DNA from: Campylobacter taeniopygiae | GTDB taxonomy: Bacteria; Campylobacterota; Campylobacteria; Campylobacterales; Campylobacteraceae | NCBI RefSeq assembly: GCF_005406225.1 | Contig: NZ_NXLY01000006.1 | Location: 1-64,000 of the forward strand | Direction of reading: 5' to 3' | Length of the DNA: 64,000 bases | Shown: positions 46,481 to 56,613 of the stretch, piece after piece | Position numbering within the stretch: position 1 is the stretch's first letter | How the letters are laid out: every line of letters starts with the position of its first letter | Notes under the pieces: generated by a model | Told to the model about the DNA's origin: nothing | The model's input: only the letters and a program-made list of their open reading frames with translations | Databases searched by the model: none | Translations under genes and position numbers: made by a program

Positions 46481-47653
46481 ATGAAACCAAAAACTAAGTT
46501 AATCCATCAAGGAAGAGGCGATCAAAATGCTGAAGTAAGATCAGTAAATCCAACTTTAATGCGTGCATCGACTATACTTTTTAAAGATCATGCAACTTGG
46601 CAAAAATATAGAGAATTAAGAAAAACTGAAAGAGTTTTAAGCTATGGAGCAAGAGGTACAGCTACTAATTTTGAACTTGAAAAACTCATTTGCGAATTAG
46701 AAGGTGGTTATAGAGCTCAGCTTTTTCCTACTGGACTTGCAGCCTTGGCTATGGTACTTTTAAATTATGCAAGTAAAAACGCACATTTTTTAATTACGGA
46801 TGCAATTTATGGACCGGTTAGAACCATTTGTGGCAAATTTTTAGAAAAAATGGGAGTTGAGGTTGATTTTTTAAAGGCTGATGCAAGTGATGTGGAAGAA
46901 AAGATTAAAACCAATACTAAACTTATTTTATGTGAAAGTCCAGGATCTATACTTTATGAAATCATTGATTTGCCAAAGCTTTGTAAAATCGCACATTCTC
47001 ATAATATCCCTGTTGCCATTGATAATACTTATTCTAGTGGATATTTTTTAAATCCTTTAGAACTTGGAGTTGATATTTCTGTTATCGCAGCAACAAAATA
47101 TCTAAGCGGACATTCAGATGTTACCATGGGTATAGTAGTTTGCAATCAAAAAGAATGGAAAAATTTCAACGAGCTCCCAGAAGCTTTTGGTTTTACTACA
47201 AGTCCTGATGATGTGTATCTAGTACTTAGAGGCATGAGAACTTTAGATGTGAGAATGAAAGCCCATGAAAAAAGTGCTGATGAAATAGTTGAATTTCTAA
47301 AAACTAGAAAAGAAATTAAAACTATTTTTTATCCAAAACTTAAATCTCACCCAAATCATGAAATTTTTATGCGCGATCATAAAGGAAGCAATGGAATGAT
47401 CACTATAGAATTCAATGATGGATATAATCAAAATGATGCCATTGCTTTTGTGGATTATTTAAAATATTTTTCTATAGGAGCAAGTTGGGGTGGATATGAA
47501 AGCTTAGCTACGGTAACAACCCCTCCTAGAACCGCAAGTGATTGGAGTAAGAGAGGTCCATTTGTGAGATTTCACATAGGATTAGAAGATGCTAAAGATC
47601 TTATAGCTGATTTAGAACAAGCTTTTGAAAAAATTAAAAAGGAGAAAAAATGA
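46481..47653 (+). CDS. MetC-like PLP C-S lyase (cystathionine beta-lyase family)
   Basis: 390 residues of the Cys/Met metabolism PLP-dependent family; intact here, whereas I recall the NCTC 11168 counterparts (Cj1392/Cj1393) being fragmented. The PLP lysine lies in AATKYLSGHSDV near 205-216, with FPTGLAALA near 84-92 and an AIDNTYSSGYF segment near 180-190. The C-terminal SWGGYESLATV element (about 347-357) matches cystathionine beta-lyase. It probably cleaves C-S bonds of cystathionine, cysteine or a related thioether, releasing 2-aminoacrylate, which explains the ridA upstream. It overlaps the next gene by 4 bases (ATGA). A true methionine-pathway role is possible but the neighbours suggest catabolism. 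Confidence 0.85.
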   Translation: MKPKTKLIHQGRGDQNAEVRSVNPTLMRASTILFKDHATWQKYRELRKTERVLSYGARGTATNFELEKLICELEGGYRAQLFPTGLAALAMVLLNYASKNAHFLITDAIYGPVRTICGKFLEKMGVEVDFLKADASDVEEKIKTNTKLILCESPGSILYEIIDLPKLCKIAHSHNIPVAIDNTYSSGYFLNPLELGVDISVIAATKYLSGHSDVTMGIVVCNQKEWKNFNELPEAFGFTTSPDDVYLVLRGMRTLDVRMKAHEKSADEIVEFLKTRKEIKTIFYPKLKSHPNHEIFMRDHKGSNGMITIEFNDGYNQNDAIAFVDYLKYFSIGASWGGYESLATVTTPPRTASDWSKRGPFVRFHIGLEDAKDLIADLEQAFEKIKKEKK

Positions 47654-49017
47654 CTGGAATAAGTGTATTTGATCATAAATTATTAGCAGACTCTTGGAGT
47701 ACTCAAGAAATGCGTGCTGTTTTTTGCGAAGAAAATCGCATTCAAAAATGGCTTGATGTTGAAGCAGCTTTAGCAAAAGCTCAAGCAAAACTTGGAATCA
47801 TCCCTAAAAAAGCAGCCGATGAAATTGCTAAAAAAGCATATTATAAATTTATGGACATGGAATTTATTTTTGCAGAATTTAAAAAAACAAAGCATCCCCT
47901 AGTCCCTACAGTAAGAGGTTTAGAAAAAGCTTGTAAAGATGATTTGGGCGAATTTGTTCATTTTGGAGTTACCACCCAAGACATCATTGATACAGGCATT
48001 GTATTGCAATTTAAAGAAGCCATGCAAATTATTAAGCAAGAATTAAAAGCTATTGCAAAAGCCTTAGTAAAACTTGCTAAAACTCACAAAAATACTGCGA
48101 TGATGGGAAGAACTTTGGCTTTGCAAGCCTTACCAATAACCTTTGGACACAAGGTTTCTATTTGGCTTAGCGAACTTGATCGTCATTTTGAAAGAATATT
48201 AGAACTTGAAAAAAGACTTTATGTTGGAAGTATCGTAGGGGCTGTTGGAACTAAAGCAAGCTTAAGCGAAAAGGCTAATGAAGTTGAAAAACTAACTTTA
48301 GAAAATTTAGGTCTTTGTGTGCCAAATATTTCTTGGCAACCTGCACGCGATCGTTTTATAGAATTAGGATATGTTTTAGGTAACATCAATGCAACTTTCA
48401 ATAAAATCGCTCATCAACTTCTTATACTTTCACACAATGAAATTGATGAAGTAGCAGAACCTTTTGGAAAAGGTCAAGTAGGATCTAGTACTATGCCTCA
48501 TAAAAGAAATCCTGCAGTCAGCGAAAATGCTGTTACGGTAAGCAATGCTTTAAAAGCAAATTTAGCCATACTTAGCGATATAGAAAGACACGAACACGAA
48601 AGAGATGGGCAGGTTTGGAAAATGGAATGGAAGCTTTTGCCTGAAATGTTTTTAATGCTTTCTGTAGTTTTAGCTAATATGAAATTTGCTTTAAGTGATT
48701 TAGAAGTTAAGAAAGATAAAATGCTTAAAAATTTAAATACTCTTCATGGTTTTGTTTTAGCAGAACGTGTTATGTTTGCTCTAAGTGATCACTATGGCAA
48801 ACAACATGCCCATGAAATCGTTTATGAAAACGCTATGTTAGGTATCGAAAAACAAAAAACCTTCAAAGAAGTTTTACTAGCCGATAAAAGAGTTTCTAAG
48901 GTTTTAAAAGAAAAAGAAATTGATGCTTTGCTTGACGCAACTACTTACGTAGGTTATGCACCAAAACTTGTGGATGAATTTTTAGCAAAAATCAAAAATA
49001 GTGCTATTTTGAAATAG
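47650..49017 (+). CDS. Fumarase/aspartase-superfamily lyase (PurB/CMLE-like)
   Basis: Equivalent to Cj1394. 455 residues of the superfamily that eliminates fumarate from a C-N or C-S linked succinyl group. The signature GSSTMPHKRNPAVSENA lies near 278-294, and HFGVTTQDIIDTG near 97-109 carries a second active-site region. It resembles adenylosuccinate lyase and carboxymuconate cycloisomerase; being in an operon with a PLP lyase, RidA and an MmgE/PrpD protein argues against the housekeeping purine enzyme, which should be encoded elsewhere. Expected products are fumarate plus an amine or thiol; fumarate is an electron acceptor in Campylobacter. Substrate not proven. Confidence 0.85.
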   Translation: MTGISVFDHKLLADSWSTQEMRAVFCEENRIQKWLDVEAALAKAQAKLGIIPKKAADEIAKKAYYKFMDMEFIFAEFKKTKHPLVPTVRGLEKACKDDLGEFVHFGVTTQDIIDTGIVLQFKEAMQIIKQELKAIAKALVKLAKTHKNTAMMGRTLALQALPITFGHKVSIWLSELDRHFERILELEKRLYVGSIVGAVGTKASLSEKANEVEKLTLENLGLCVPNISWQPARDRFIELGYVLGNINATFNKIAHQLLILSHNEIDEVAEPFGKGQVGSSTMPHKRNPAVSENAVTVSNALKANLAILSDIERHEHERDGQVWKMEWKLLPEMFLMLSVVLANMKFALSDLEVKKDKMLKNLNTLHGFVLAERVMFALSDHYGKQHAHEIVYENAMLGIEKQKTFKEVLLADKRVSKVLKEKEIDALLDATTYVGYAPKLVDEFLAKIKNSAILK

Positions 49018-49025
49018 GAAAGCAA

Positions 49026-50357
49026 ATGTTTTATAGTGAAAAATTAGCTGAATTTATTATGAAATTACATTTTGATGATATACCTCAAAATGTAATTTGC
49101 AGAGCTAAAGAACTCATGCTTGATAGCTTTGGGACAGCCTTAGCTGCCCACAAAGAAGAATGTGTTTTAAATGCTTTAAATGCTTTAAAAACCGAAGGAA
49201 ATACGACCGTTTGGGGACAAGAGCAAAAAATAGATGCCATTAATGCAGCCATGCTTAATTCAATCGCTTCCCATGCTCTTGATTTTGATGATACTCACAC
49301 AGAAGCGATTTTACATGCTAGTGCTTTTTTAACTCCACTTTGCTTAAGCTATGGTTTTAGTGTTTGCAAAGACGCAAAACAAATTTTAAAAGCTTTTATT
49401 ATTGGTTGGGAAATAGCCGCTAGAGTGGGTATCGCAAGTAAAGGAAGTTTTCATAAACGTGGTTTTCATACAAGTGCTATTGCTGGAATTTTTGGAAGTG
49501 TAAGTGCAAGTGCGGTTTTGCTAAATTTAAACAAGGAGCAAATTATCAATGCCTTGGGTCTTGCTGGAAGTTTTGCAAGTGGAGTGAATGAATTTTTATC
49601 CAATGGATCTAATTCTAAAGTTTTACATTTAGCAAATGTTGTAAAAAATGGTATTTTGGTTGCAAATTTAGCTAAAAATAATATGAGTGGGCCTTTGAGT
49701 ATTTTTGAAGGAAGAGATAATATTTTTAAATGCTTTGGCATAGAAGAAAACTCAGATAAAACAGAACTTGATAAAGCTTTAGGTCAACTTTGGCAGATCA
49801 TGCAAGTTTCTATCAAACCTTATCCAAGCTGCCATTTTACGCATGGTTTTATTGAGTGTGCTATTTCTTTAAAAAATGATGGTTTAAAAGCCGATGAAAT
49901 AAAAAATATCCATTGTTTTGTTGATGAGGTTCCTATTTCTTTTGTTTGTGATCCAATTGAAAAAAAATATCAACCAAAAACTGCCTATGAAGCTAAATTT
50001 TCCTTACCTTTTTTAATGGCTTTAGGTTTTTTTGATGGTAAAATTACATTAAATTCTTATGAAAATTTAACGCGTAAAGAACTTATAAATTTTGCACAAA
50101 AAATCACTTATGAGAAAAAACAATCTACAGGATTTCCAAAATATTTTCCAGGACATATAAAAGTAACTTTGCAAAATGGACAAGTCATTCAAAAAGATGT
50201 TTTTATTAATAGAGGAAATTTTGATAACCCTTTAAGCTTTGAAGAATTAAAAGAAAAATTTTTAAACAATGCCAAAATGAGCCTTACAGAAGAAAAAGCT
50301 CATAATGTGCTAAAACAAATTATGAATTTAGAAAATCAAAAAGATTTTACACTCTAG
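49026..50357 (+). CDS. MmgE/PrpD family protein (epimerase/decarboxylase/dehydratase type)
   Basis: Equivalent to Cj1395. 443 residues of the MmgE/PrpD fold, which includes 2-methylcitrate dehydratase, cis-aconitate decarboxylase and iminodisuccinate epimerase. Family markers are AKELMLDSFGTALAAH near 26-41, HALDFDDTHTEAILHASAFLTPLCLS near 83-108 (in parts), and KPYPSCHFTHGFIEC near 264-278 with the conserved Cys-His region. No prpBC-like genes surround it, so a methylcitrate role is unlikely. In Agrobacterium an iminodisuccinate epimerase of this family works beside a fumarase-superfamily lyase, a pairing repeated here. Specific reaction is inferred only. Confidence 0.82.
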   Translation: MFYSEKLAEFIMKLHFDDIPQNVICRAKELMLDSFGTALAAHKEECVLNALNALKTEGNTTVWGQEQKIDAINAAMLNSIASHALDFDDTHTEAILHASAFLTPLCLSYGFSVCKDAKQILKAFIIGWEIAARVGIASKGSFHKRGFHTSAIAGIFGSVSASAVLLNLNKEQIINALGLAGSFASGVNEFLSNGSNSKVLHLANVVKNGILVANLAKNNMSGPLSIFEGRDNIFKCFGIEENSDKTELDKALGQLWQIMQVSIKPYPSCHFTHGFIECAISLKNDGLKADEIKNIHCFVDEVPISFVCDPIEKKYQPKTAYEAKFSLPFLMALGFFDGKITLNSYENLTRKELINFAQKITYEKKQSTGFPKYFPGHIKVTLQNGQVIQKDVFINRGNFDNPLSFEELKEKFLNNAKMSLTEEKAHNVLKQIMNLENQKDFTL

Positions 50358-50362
50358 TTAAA

Positions 50363-50387
50363 GGCTTTTGTTTAAAAAACAAAAGCC
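50363..50387. terminator. Bidirectional hairpin between the MmgE/PrpD gene and hydA2
   Basis: GGCTTTTGTTT (50363-50373) / AAACAAAAGCC (50377-50387) with a short A loop, between two convergent genes. In NCTC 11168 the feoAB region lies at this point. Confidence 0.75.
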
Positions 50388-50389
50388 AC

Positions 50390-51898
50390 TTATAGATTAA
50401 CAATTTTTGGATTGTTAAATTCTAGCACATCCTTAACGCTCTGTTCAAAAGCTTTTAAAACACTAAAAGCAATGCCTTCAAAATCAAGCCCACCGCAAAG
50501 ATAAATTAAAGGCATACGAAAAGATTTACTTACATCAAGCTTAGGTTTTTCACCACTTAAATTTAATTTAAAATCATAAGGACTAGCGTGTTTAAAAGTA
50601 TAATTTTGCGCTGCATTTAAAAAATCTTCTTTATTTTTTAAAAACTCTCCCTTAGCTAAAATAAAATTAATTTCAAGGTATTTCCAAAAATCACTTGAAA
50701 TATTTGAGCTTTCGTCAAAATTTTTCTCTATAAAGGCATAGTTTGCTTCAAAACTTTTTTTATAATTTTCAACCAATAAAGCTCCTAATTTATTTTTAGC
50801 TATATTTTGCAAAATTAGCTTTATATTGGTTTCAAATTCAAAATCTATACTCGATAAAGTCTTGATTTGCTCTTCTAAAATAAATTGAGTTGAGAAATCT
50901 TTATTTTGCAATTTTGCATAAGAAAAAATGTTTGCCATAGGTTTTTCATAATTGCCGAATTCATCCCAAAAATTCTTTTCACTACATGCGATACAACCAT
51001 GCCCAGAGGCAACTGGCCAAGAGGTTTTAGAATTAAATTTCACTTTTGGACAATTATTGTAAGTATAAGGACCCTTGCAACCTATTTTAAAAAGACAGGC
51101 TCCATTTTTAGCTGCTTCATCATCAAAATGTTCTGCAAAAATTCCGCTTTCAAATTTAGCTTTTCTTTCACACATATCATGCAAACATTTACCATATGCC
51201 CATACAGGACGATTTTGCTCATCTAATTCCGGAAGAATTCCAAAAAGTGCAAAAAATGCCAAATTTGCAACAATATTTACATCGCTTGGAGGACATCCTG
51301 GGATATTAACCACTTTTTGAGTTAAGACTTCAGAAATTCCACAAGTCTTACTAGGATTTGGATATGCGGCTTGAATCCCTCCATAAGAAGAACAAGTTCC
51401 AATTGCATAAATAGCCTTAGCTTTTTTAGCTAATTTTTGTAAAATTTCATAACCACTTTCAGCGTTAGCACCTATAGTTAAGAAAAAGGTATCAATCGCA
51501 GCAACTCCACCTTCAACAGCCAAAAGAAAATCTTGATCTAAAATATCTTCTATAAGTTCTTCGGCTTTTGTTCCATTTGCAGCCATCAAAGTTTCGTGAT
51601 ATTCTAAAGAAAAAAAATCAAATATAAATTCATCAAAACTCGGTAATTCAGAACGCAATAAACTCTCACTGCAACCGGTGCACTCACAAAGATGAAGCCA
51701 AACTACTTTCATTTTTGGAGCGATTTCAAAAAATTGTTTAGCCAAAGATGGAATTTCATTTCCTAAAGATAAATGCTTAACAATAGTTTTTACACTTTCT
51801 TCATTGATAATCTTCTCATCTTTTAAACCTGAATTTTCAATTTCAACTATACGATTTTGAAGTATTATTTTTAATTCTTCATTGCTAAGCTTTGCCAT
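50390..51898 (-). CDS. hydA2: HydA2-type [NiFe]-hydrogenase small-subunit homologue, cytoplasmic
   Basis: Equivalent to Cj1399c. 502 residues, longer than the usual mature small subunit of about 270-320. The iron-sulfur-binding elements are present in order: CECTGCSES near 73-81, GTCSSYGG near 167-174, IPGCPP near 197-202, CLHDMC near 238-243, CLFKIGCKGP near 269-278 and TSWPVASGHGCIACSE near 295-310. There is no Tat signal peptide, so it should be cytoplasmic, and about 190 residues of unrecognised sequence follow. No large subunit is adjacent; fabI lies upstream. Lone HydA2 proteins are known in Campylobacterota but their role is unclear; a sensory or electron-transfer role is possible. Confidence 0.82.
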   Translation of the reverse strand: MAKLSNEELKIILQNRIVEIENSGLKDEKIINEESVKTIVKHLSLGNEIPSLAKQFFEIAPKMKVVWLHLCECTGCSESLLRSELPSFDEFIFDFFSLEYHETLMAANGTKAEELIEDILDQDFLLAVEGGVAAIDTFFLTIGANAESGYEILQKLAKKAKAIYAIGTCSSYGGIQAAYPNPSKTCGISEVLTQKVVNIPGCPPSDVNIVANLAFFALFGILPELDEQNRPVWAYGKCLHDMCERKAKFESGIFAEHFDDEAAKNGACLFKIGCKGPYTYNNCPKVKFNSKTSWPVASGHGCIACSEKNFWDEFGNYEKPMANIFSYAKLQNKDFSTQFILEEQIKTLSSIDFEFETNIKLILQNIAKNKLGALLVENYKKSFEANYAFIEKNFDESSNISSDFWKYLEINFILAKGEFLKNKEDFLNAAQNYTFKHASPYDFKLNLSGEKPKLDVSKSFRMPLIYLCGGLDFEGIAFSVLKAFEQSVKDVLEFNNPKIVNL

Positions 51899-51901
51899 GT
51901 T

Positions 51902-52729
<828 letters not shown>

Positions 52730-53401
52730 TTATCCTTTGATTAGTTTTATAAAATTCTCAACCTTTAAAGCAGCAGAGCCTATCAAAACTCCTCCGCATT
52801 CTTTAATACTTAAAATTTCTTTTATATTGCTTTCATTCACGCTTCCACCATAAAGCAAAGGTGCTTGAGTTAAAGTGGCTAAATACTCAAGAACACTGCT
52901 AATATCTTTAATATCTGCACTTACTCCTGTTCCGATAGAATAAATAGGCTCATAAGCGATGATTAAATTTTCATATTTTAAATCAATTATATCAAGCTGG
53001 GATTTTAAAAATTCCAAGGTTTTACCTGAATTTTTTGTTGTTAAATCCTCTCCTATGCAAAAAACTATCTTAAAACGATGCTCTTTTGCAAAGTCAAACT
53101 TAGTTTTTATCAAAGCCTCATCTCCTAAAATTCGTCTTTCAGAATGCCCGATTAAAACACATTTAATGCCGAATTCGTCTAAATGCTCTTTTCCAAGTTC
53201 GCCTGTAAAAGCTCCATTAACACAAGGATAAAAATTTTGTGCTCCTTGTATAAAGTTGGTTTGAAACTCCAAAAAAGCAATACTAGGTGGAAAAACGATA
53301 ATATCATCACATTTTGCACCCATGGTCTTATTTAAGACGTCAGCATAATTTTTAAAACTTGCCCTAGTATGATTACACTTTAAATTTGCAGCAAAAATCA
53401 T
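52730..53401 (-). CDS. tpiA: Triose-phosphate isomerase
   Basis: Interconverts dihydroxyacetone phosphate and glyceraldehyde 3-phosphate, here mainly for gluconeogenesis since Campylobacter generally lacks phosphofructokinase. 223 residues, short for the family as is usual in Campylobacterota. Catalytic Lys is in FAANLKCN (Lys8), His in LIGHSERR near 83-90, Glu in [11 protein letters not shown] near 149-159, and the phosphate-binding [10 protein letters not shown] near 183-192. It ends three bases from fabI and starts against the pgk stop. Confidence 0.96.
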   Translation of the reverse strand: MIFAANLKCNHTRASFKNYADVLNKTMGAKCDDIIVFPPSIAFLEFQTNFIQGAQNFYPCVNGAFTGELGKEHLDEFGIKCVLIGHSERRILGDEALIKTKFDFAKEHRFKIVFCIGEDLTTKNSGKTLEFLKSQLDIIDLKYENLIIAYEPIYSIGTGVSADIKDISSVLEYLATLTQAPLLYGGSVNESNIKEILSIKECGGVLIGSAALKVENFIKLIKG

Positions 53402-54601
53402 TTAATTCTCCTTTGCTCTTAAAACCTTAATACCTGGAAGTTCTTTACCCTCTATAAGCTCAAGAGAAGCACCTCCACCTGTTGAAATAAAAGTCATTTC
53501 ATCCGCATCACCAGCACGTGCAACCACATCAGCCGTATCTCCTCCGCCTACAACAGAAGTAGCGTGTCCCTCGCTGATGTAATGACTCATTTTTATACTG
53601 CCTTTTGAAAATTTATCAATTTCAAAAACACCCATTGGGCCATTCCACCAAATTGTTTGTGCATCAGAAATCGCTTCTTTAAAAAGCCTTACGCTAGCAG
53701 GTCCGATATCTAGTCCCATCCAACCGCTAGGAATTTCTTGAACGGGTGAAAATTTCATAGGCGCTTCTTGAGAACAAGAAGGAGCGGCAACAACATCTAC
53801 AGGTAAATAAATTTTCACTCCTAAATTCTTGCCCTTAGTTAAAATTTTATGCGCTTCTTCTAAAAGCTCTTCTTCTAAAAGCGAATTTCCCACATCATAT
53901 CCTAAAGCTTTTAAAAAAGTAAAAGCCATACCTCCGCCAATAATCAGCTTATCAACCTTAGGAAGCAAATTTGTCAAAGCTTGTAATTTTCCACTCACTT
54001 TAGAACCCCCTACGACTGCAACAAAGGGACGTACTGGACGTTTAATCAAATTGATCGCAAAGTCAATTTCTTTTTGGAGTAAAAATCCCGCTCCTTTATG
54101 ATCTTCATCAAAAAATTCAGTGATAGCTTCAACACTCGCATGTGCTCTATGGCAAACCCCAAAGGCATCATTGATATAAATTTGTGCCATAGAAGCAAGC
54201 TCTTTGGCTAAATTTTTGTCGTTTTTAGTTTCACCTTTTTCAAAACGTAAATTTTCAAGCATTAAAATTTGACCCGCTTTCAAGGTAGAAACTTTGTTTT
54301 TTGCATCATCTCCGATAACATCTTTAGCCATTATGATTTCTTTATCCAAAAGCCTTGATAATCGCTTAGCAATAGGATCTAAAGAATATTTAGAATTAAG
54401 TTCTTTTGGGCGGCCTAAATGTGAAGCTAAAATAATACTACAACCACGATCTAAACAATATCTAATAGTAGGAATAGCTGAACGAATACGTCTATCATCT
54501 GTAATATTTAAAAAATCATCTTGAGGAACATTAAAATCACATCTTATAAAAACTTTTTTATGATCTAAGTCAAGATCTTTAATAGAAATAATGCCATTCA
54601 T
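53402..54601 (-). CDS. pgk: Phosphoglycerate kinase
   Basis: Transfers phosphate between 1,3-bisphosphoglycerate and ADP. About 399 residues. The N-terminal substrate motif is [11 protein letters not shown] near 19-29, followed by HLGRPK near 61-66; the nucleotide site shows GGSKVSGKL near 196-204 and VGGGDTA near 354-360, and the Gly-rich TGGGASLE near 376-383. I chose ATG 54601 (MNGIISIKD); the extra 12 codons upstream overlap the gapA end and lack a Shine-Dalgarno. One base separates it from gapA, so they are coupled. Confidence 0.96.
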   Translation of the reverse strand: MNGIISIKDLDLDHKKVFIRCDFNVPQDDFLNITDDRRIRSAIPTIRYCLDRGCSIILASHLGRPKELNSKYSLDPIAKRLSRLLDKEIIMAKDVIGDDAKNKVSTLKAGQILMLENLRFEKGETKNDKNLAKELASMAQIYINDAFGVCHRAHASVEAITEFFDEDHKGAGFLLQKEIDFAINLIKRPVRPFVAVVGGSKVSGKLQALTNLLPKVDKLIIGGGMAFTFLKALGYDVGNSLLEEELLEEAHKILTKGKNLGVKIYLPVDVVAAPSCSQEAPMKFSPVQEIPSGWMGLDIGPASVRLFKEAISDAQTIWWNGPMGVFEIDKFSKGSIKMSHYISEGHATSVVGGGDTADVVARAGDADEMTFISTGGGASLELIEGKELPGIKVLRAKEN

Positions 54602-54602
54602 T

Positions 54603-55601
54603 TTAATTCCTATTTGCAATATAAACGGCCATATCAACTAAACGACTTGAATAACCCCATTCATTATCATACCAAGCAATCACTTTTATCAAATCATCTG
54701 CTATAACTTGAGTCAAATCACTGGCTACAATCGCACCATAAGAACAAGTGATAAAATCACTTGAAACACGCTCTTCATCATCCACCATTAAAAGACCTTT
54801 TAAATTTGAATCCGAAGCCTTTCTAAAAGCGTCATTAATTTCTTCTTTTTTAGCTTTACGATCAAGCAAAACAGTTAAATCAACGCTTGATACATCAACA
54901 ACTGGAACACGCATACTTTGGCCATGAAGCTTTCCATCAAGCTCTGGCATAACAAGTTTCATGGCCTTAGCAGCGCCTGTAGAAGTTGGGATAATATTTT
55001 GCGCTGCAGCACGTGAGCGACGCTTATCTCTAGCTTTAGCATCAATAATACTTTGTCCATTAGTATAAGCATGTATAGTTGTCATAAGGCCTTTTTTGAT
55101 CCCAAAATTATCTTGTAAAACTCTACAAACTGGCCCTAAGCAATTTGTAGTACAACTTGCATTGGAAATAATTTTTTCGCCGTGATAAAGATCAGAATTA
55201 ACACCTAAAACATAAGTAGGGGTATTATCCTTTGCGGGAGCACTCATTATAACTTTTTCTATGCCCATGTTTAAAAATTCTTGACATTTTTCTGTTGTTA
55301 AATGCGCTCCTGTGCATTCTAGAACAATTTGGGCTCCATATTTTGCAAAATCAAGATCTTTAACACTGCGACTTTTAAAAACCTTGATTTTTTTATTATT
55401 GATTATTAAATCATCACCTTCGCTTTCTACACTTCCTTTGAATTCTCCATGGACCGTATCATGTTTAAAAAGATATTTTGCAAGCTCTATATCGGTAGTA
55501 TCGTTAATCGCTACAAGCTCTATATCATTCCTTTGTAAAATTATCCTCGCAACGCATCTGCCTATGCGTCCAAAACCATTAATAGCAACTTTTACGGCCA
55601 T
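54603..55601 (-). CDS. gapA: Glyceraldehyde-3-phosphate dehydrogenase
   Basis: Interconverts glyceraldehyde 3-phosphate and 1,3-bisphosphoglycerate. 332 residues. The NAD-binding motif INGFGRIGR lies at 7-15 and the catalytic cysteine in [12 protein letters not shown] near 149-160; the C-terminal NAD-binding region ends [13 protein letters not shown] near 309-321. An Asp after the second beta-strand (AINDTTD) suggests NAD preference. First gene of the leftward gapA-pgk-tpiA-fabI unit. It is divergent from nadD across 60 bases, which must contain both promoters. Confidence 0.97.
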   Translation of the reverse strand: MAVKVAINGFGRIGRCVARIILQRNDIELVAINDTTDIELAKYLFKHDTVHGEFKGSVESEGDDLIINNKKIKVFKSRSVKDLDFAKYGAQIVLECTGAHLTTEKCQEFLNMGIEKVIMSAPAKDNTPTYVLGVNSDLYHGEKIISNASCTTNCLGPVCRVLQDNFGIKKGLMTTIHAYTNGQSIIDAKARDKRRSRAAAQNIIPTSTGAAKAMKLVMPELDGKLHGQSMRVPVVDVSSVDLTVLLDRKAKKEEINDAFRKASDSNLKGLLMVDDEERVSSDFITCSYGAIVASDLTQVIADDLIKVIAWYDNEWGYSSRLVDMAVYIANRN

Positions 55602-55661
55602 TTTATTTTCCTTTGCAAATTTTTTATGTTAATATTCTACTAAAAAAAGGTTAAAAAATAG

Positions 55662-56207
55662 ATGAAAATCGCACTTTTTGGGGGCAGCTTTGATCCACCG
55701 CACAAAGGGCATGATGCTGTCATAAAAGAAGCTTTAAAAACCATTGACATTGATCAATTAATTATCATGCCAACTTTTATTAATCCATTTAAAAAAGGAT
55801 TTTTTGCTGATGAGGAAAAAAGATTAGAATGGGTGATCAAACTATGGGGAAATTTAGACAAAGTAAAAATTTGTGATTTTGAAATCAAGCAAAAACGCCC
55901 AGTTCCAAGCATAGAAAGTGTAGAATATCTTTATAAAATTTATAAGCCAAGTCAATTTTATTTTTTAATTGGTGCTGATCATTTAGAAAAACTCCATCTT
56001 TGGCATCAATTTGAAAAATTAGCTTCTTTGGTTGAATTTGTCATCGCTAAACGAGATAATATAGAAATTCCAGAACAATTTAAAGATTTAAAAACCGATA
56101 TTAAAATAGCCTCTTCGTTTATAAGAAACACCCTAAATACTGATGAAGTGTGTGAAAAAATTAAAGATGAAGTGCGAAATTATTATAAAAAATTTCAAAA
56201 AAATTGA
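55662..56207 (+). CDS. nadD: Nicotinate-nucleotide adenylyltransferase NadD
   Basis: Forms nicotinate adenine dinucleotide in NAD biosynthesis. 181 residues, typical NadD length. The nucleotidyl-transferase motif GGSFDPPHKGHD lies near 6-17, and the C-terminal SSFIRNTL motif (the ISSTxIR equivalent) near 148-155. The start ATG 55662 closely follows gapA's divergent start. It is followed after 28 bases by rsfS, a very common bacterial pairing. Confidence 0.94.
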   Translation: MKIALFGGSFDPPHKGHDAVIKEALKTIDIDQLIIMPTFINPFKKGFFADEEKRLEWVIKLWGNLDKVKICDFEIKQKRPVPSIESVEYLYKIYKPSQFYFLIGADHLEKLHLWHQFEKLASLVEFVIAKRDNIEIPEQFKDLKTDIKIASSFIRNTLNTDEVCEKIKDEVRNYYKKFQKN

Positions 56208-56235
56208 TACAATTTCAAAAAATTAAAGGAAAAAA

Positions 56236-56565
56236 ATGCAAGAAAGAATTGATTTAATTGTTAAAATTTTAGATGAAAAAAAAGCAGAAGATATAAAAAC
56301 TTTTGATATGAGCAAAGAAGAATATTTTGTAAAATACGTTATTATAGCTGCAACCTTGGGAGAAAAACACGCTTTATCTTTAATTGATGAGCTAAAAACC
56401 AAACTCAAAAGCAAAGGTGAAGAATTTTTAAATATAGACAGTAGTGAAGAATGGAGTGTGATTGATTTGGGTGATATTTTAATCCATCTTTTAACACCTG
56501 AACATAGAGGAATTTATAATATAGAAGAATTATTAGAAAGTTTGAAAAAAAATAAAACTAATTAA
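56236..56565 (+). CDS. rsfS: Ribosome silencing factor RsfS/RsfA
   Basis: Binds ribosomal protein uL14 and blocks subunit joining when nutrients are scarce. 109 residues of the Iojap family. The C-terminal EEWSVIDLGDILIHLLTPEHRGIYNIEELL region (about 76-105) has the conserved W-x-(V/L)-x-D-x-GD-x-x-(V/I)-H-x3-P-x3-R-x2-Y pattern. It follows nadD with the start preceded by AAAGGAAA. A hairpin terminator separates it from the convergent next gene. Confidence 0.93.
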   Translation: MQERIDLIVKILDEKKAEDIKTFDMSKEEYFVKYVIIAATLGEKHALSLIDELKTKLKSKGEEFLNIDSSEEWSVIDLGDILIHLLTPEHRGIYNIEELLESLKKNKTN

Positions 56566-56572
56566 AACAAAC

Positions 56573-56602
56573 ATTCTCTATGATTTTTAAACCATAGAGA
56601 AT
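56573..56602. terminator. Bidirectional hairpin between rsfS and the DUF1090-like gene
   Basis: ATTCTCTATG (56573-56582) / CATAGAGAAT (56593-56602) with a 10-base loop, between convergent genes. Confidence 0.65.
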
Positions 56603-56613
56603 AAATTTTCAAA

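Noticed and set aside
51075..51320. Plus-strand frames opposite hydA2
   Set aside because: Cys and His-rich translations come from reading the complement of Fe-S motifs; no start signal or homology.
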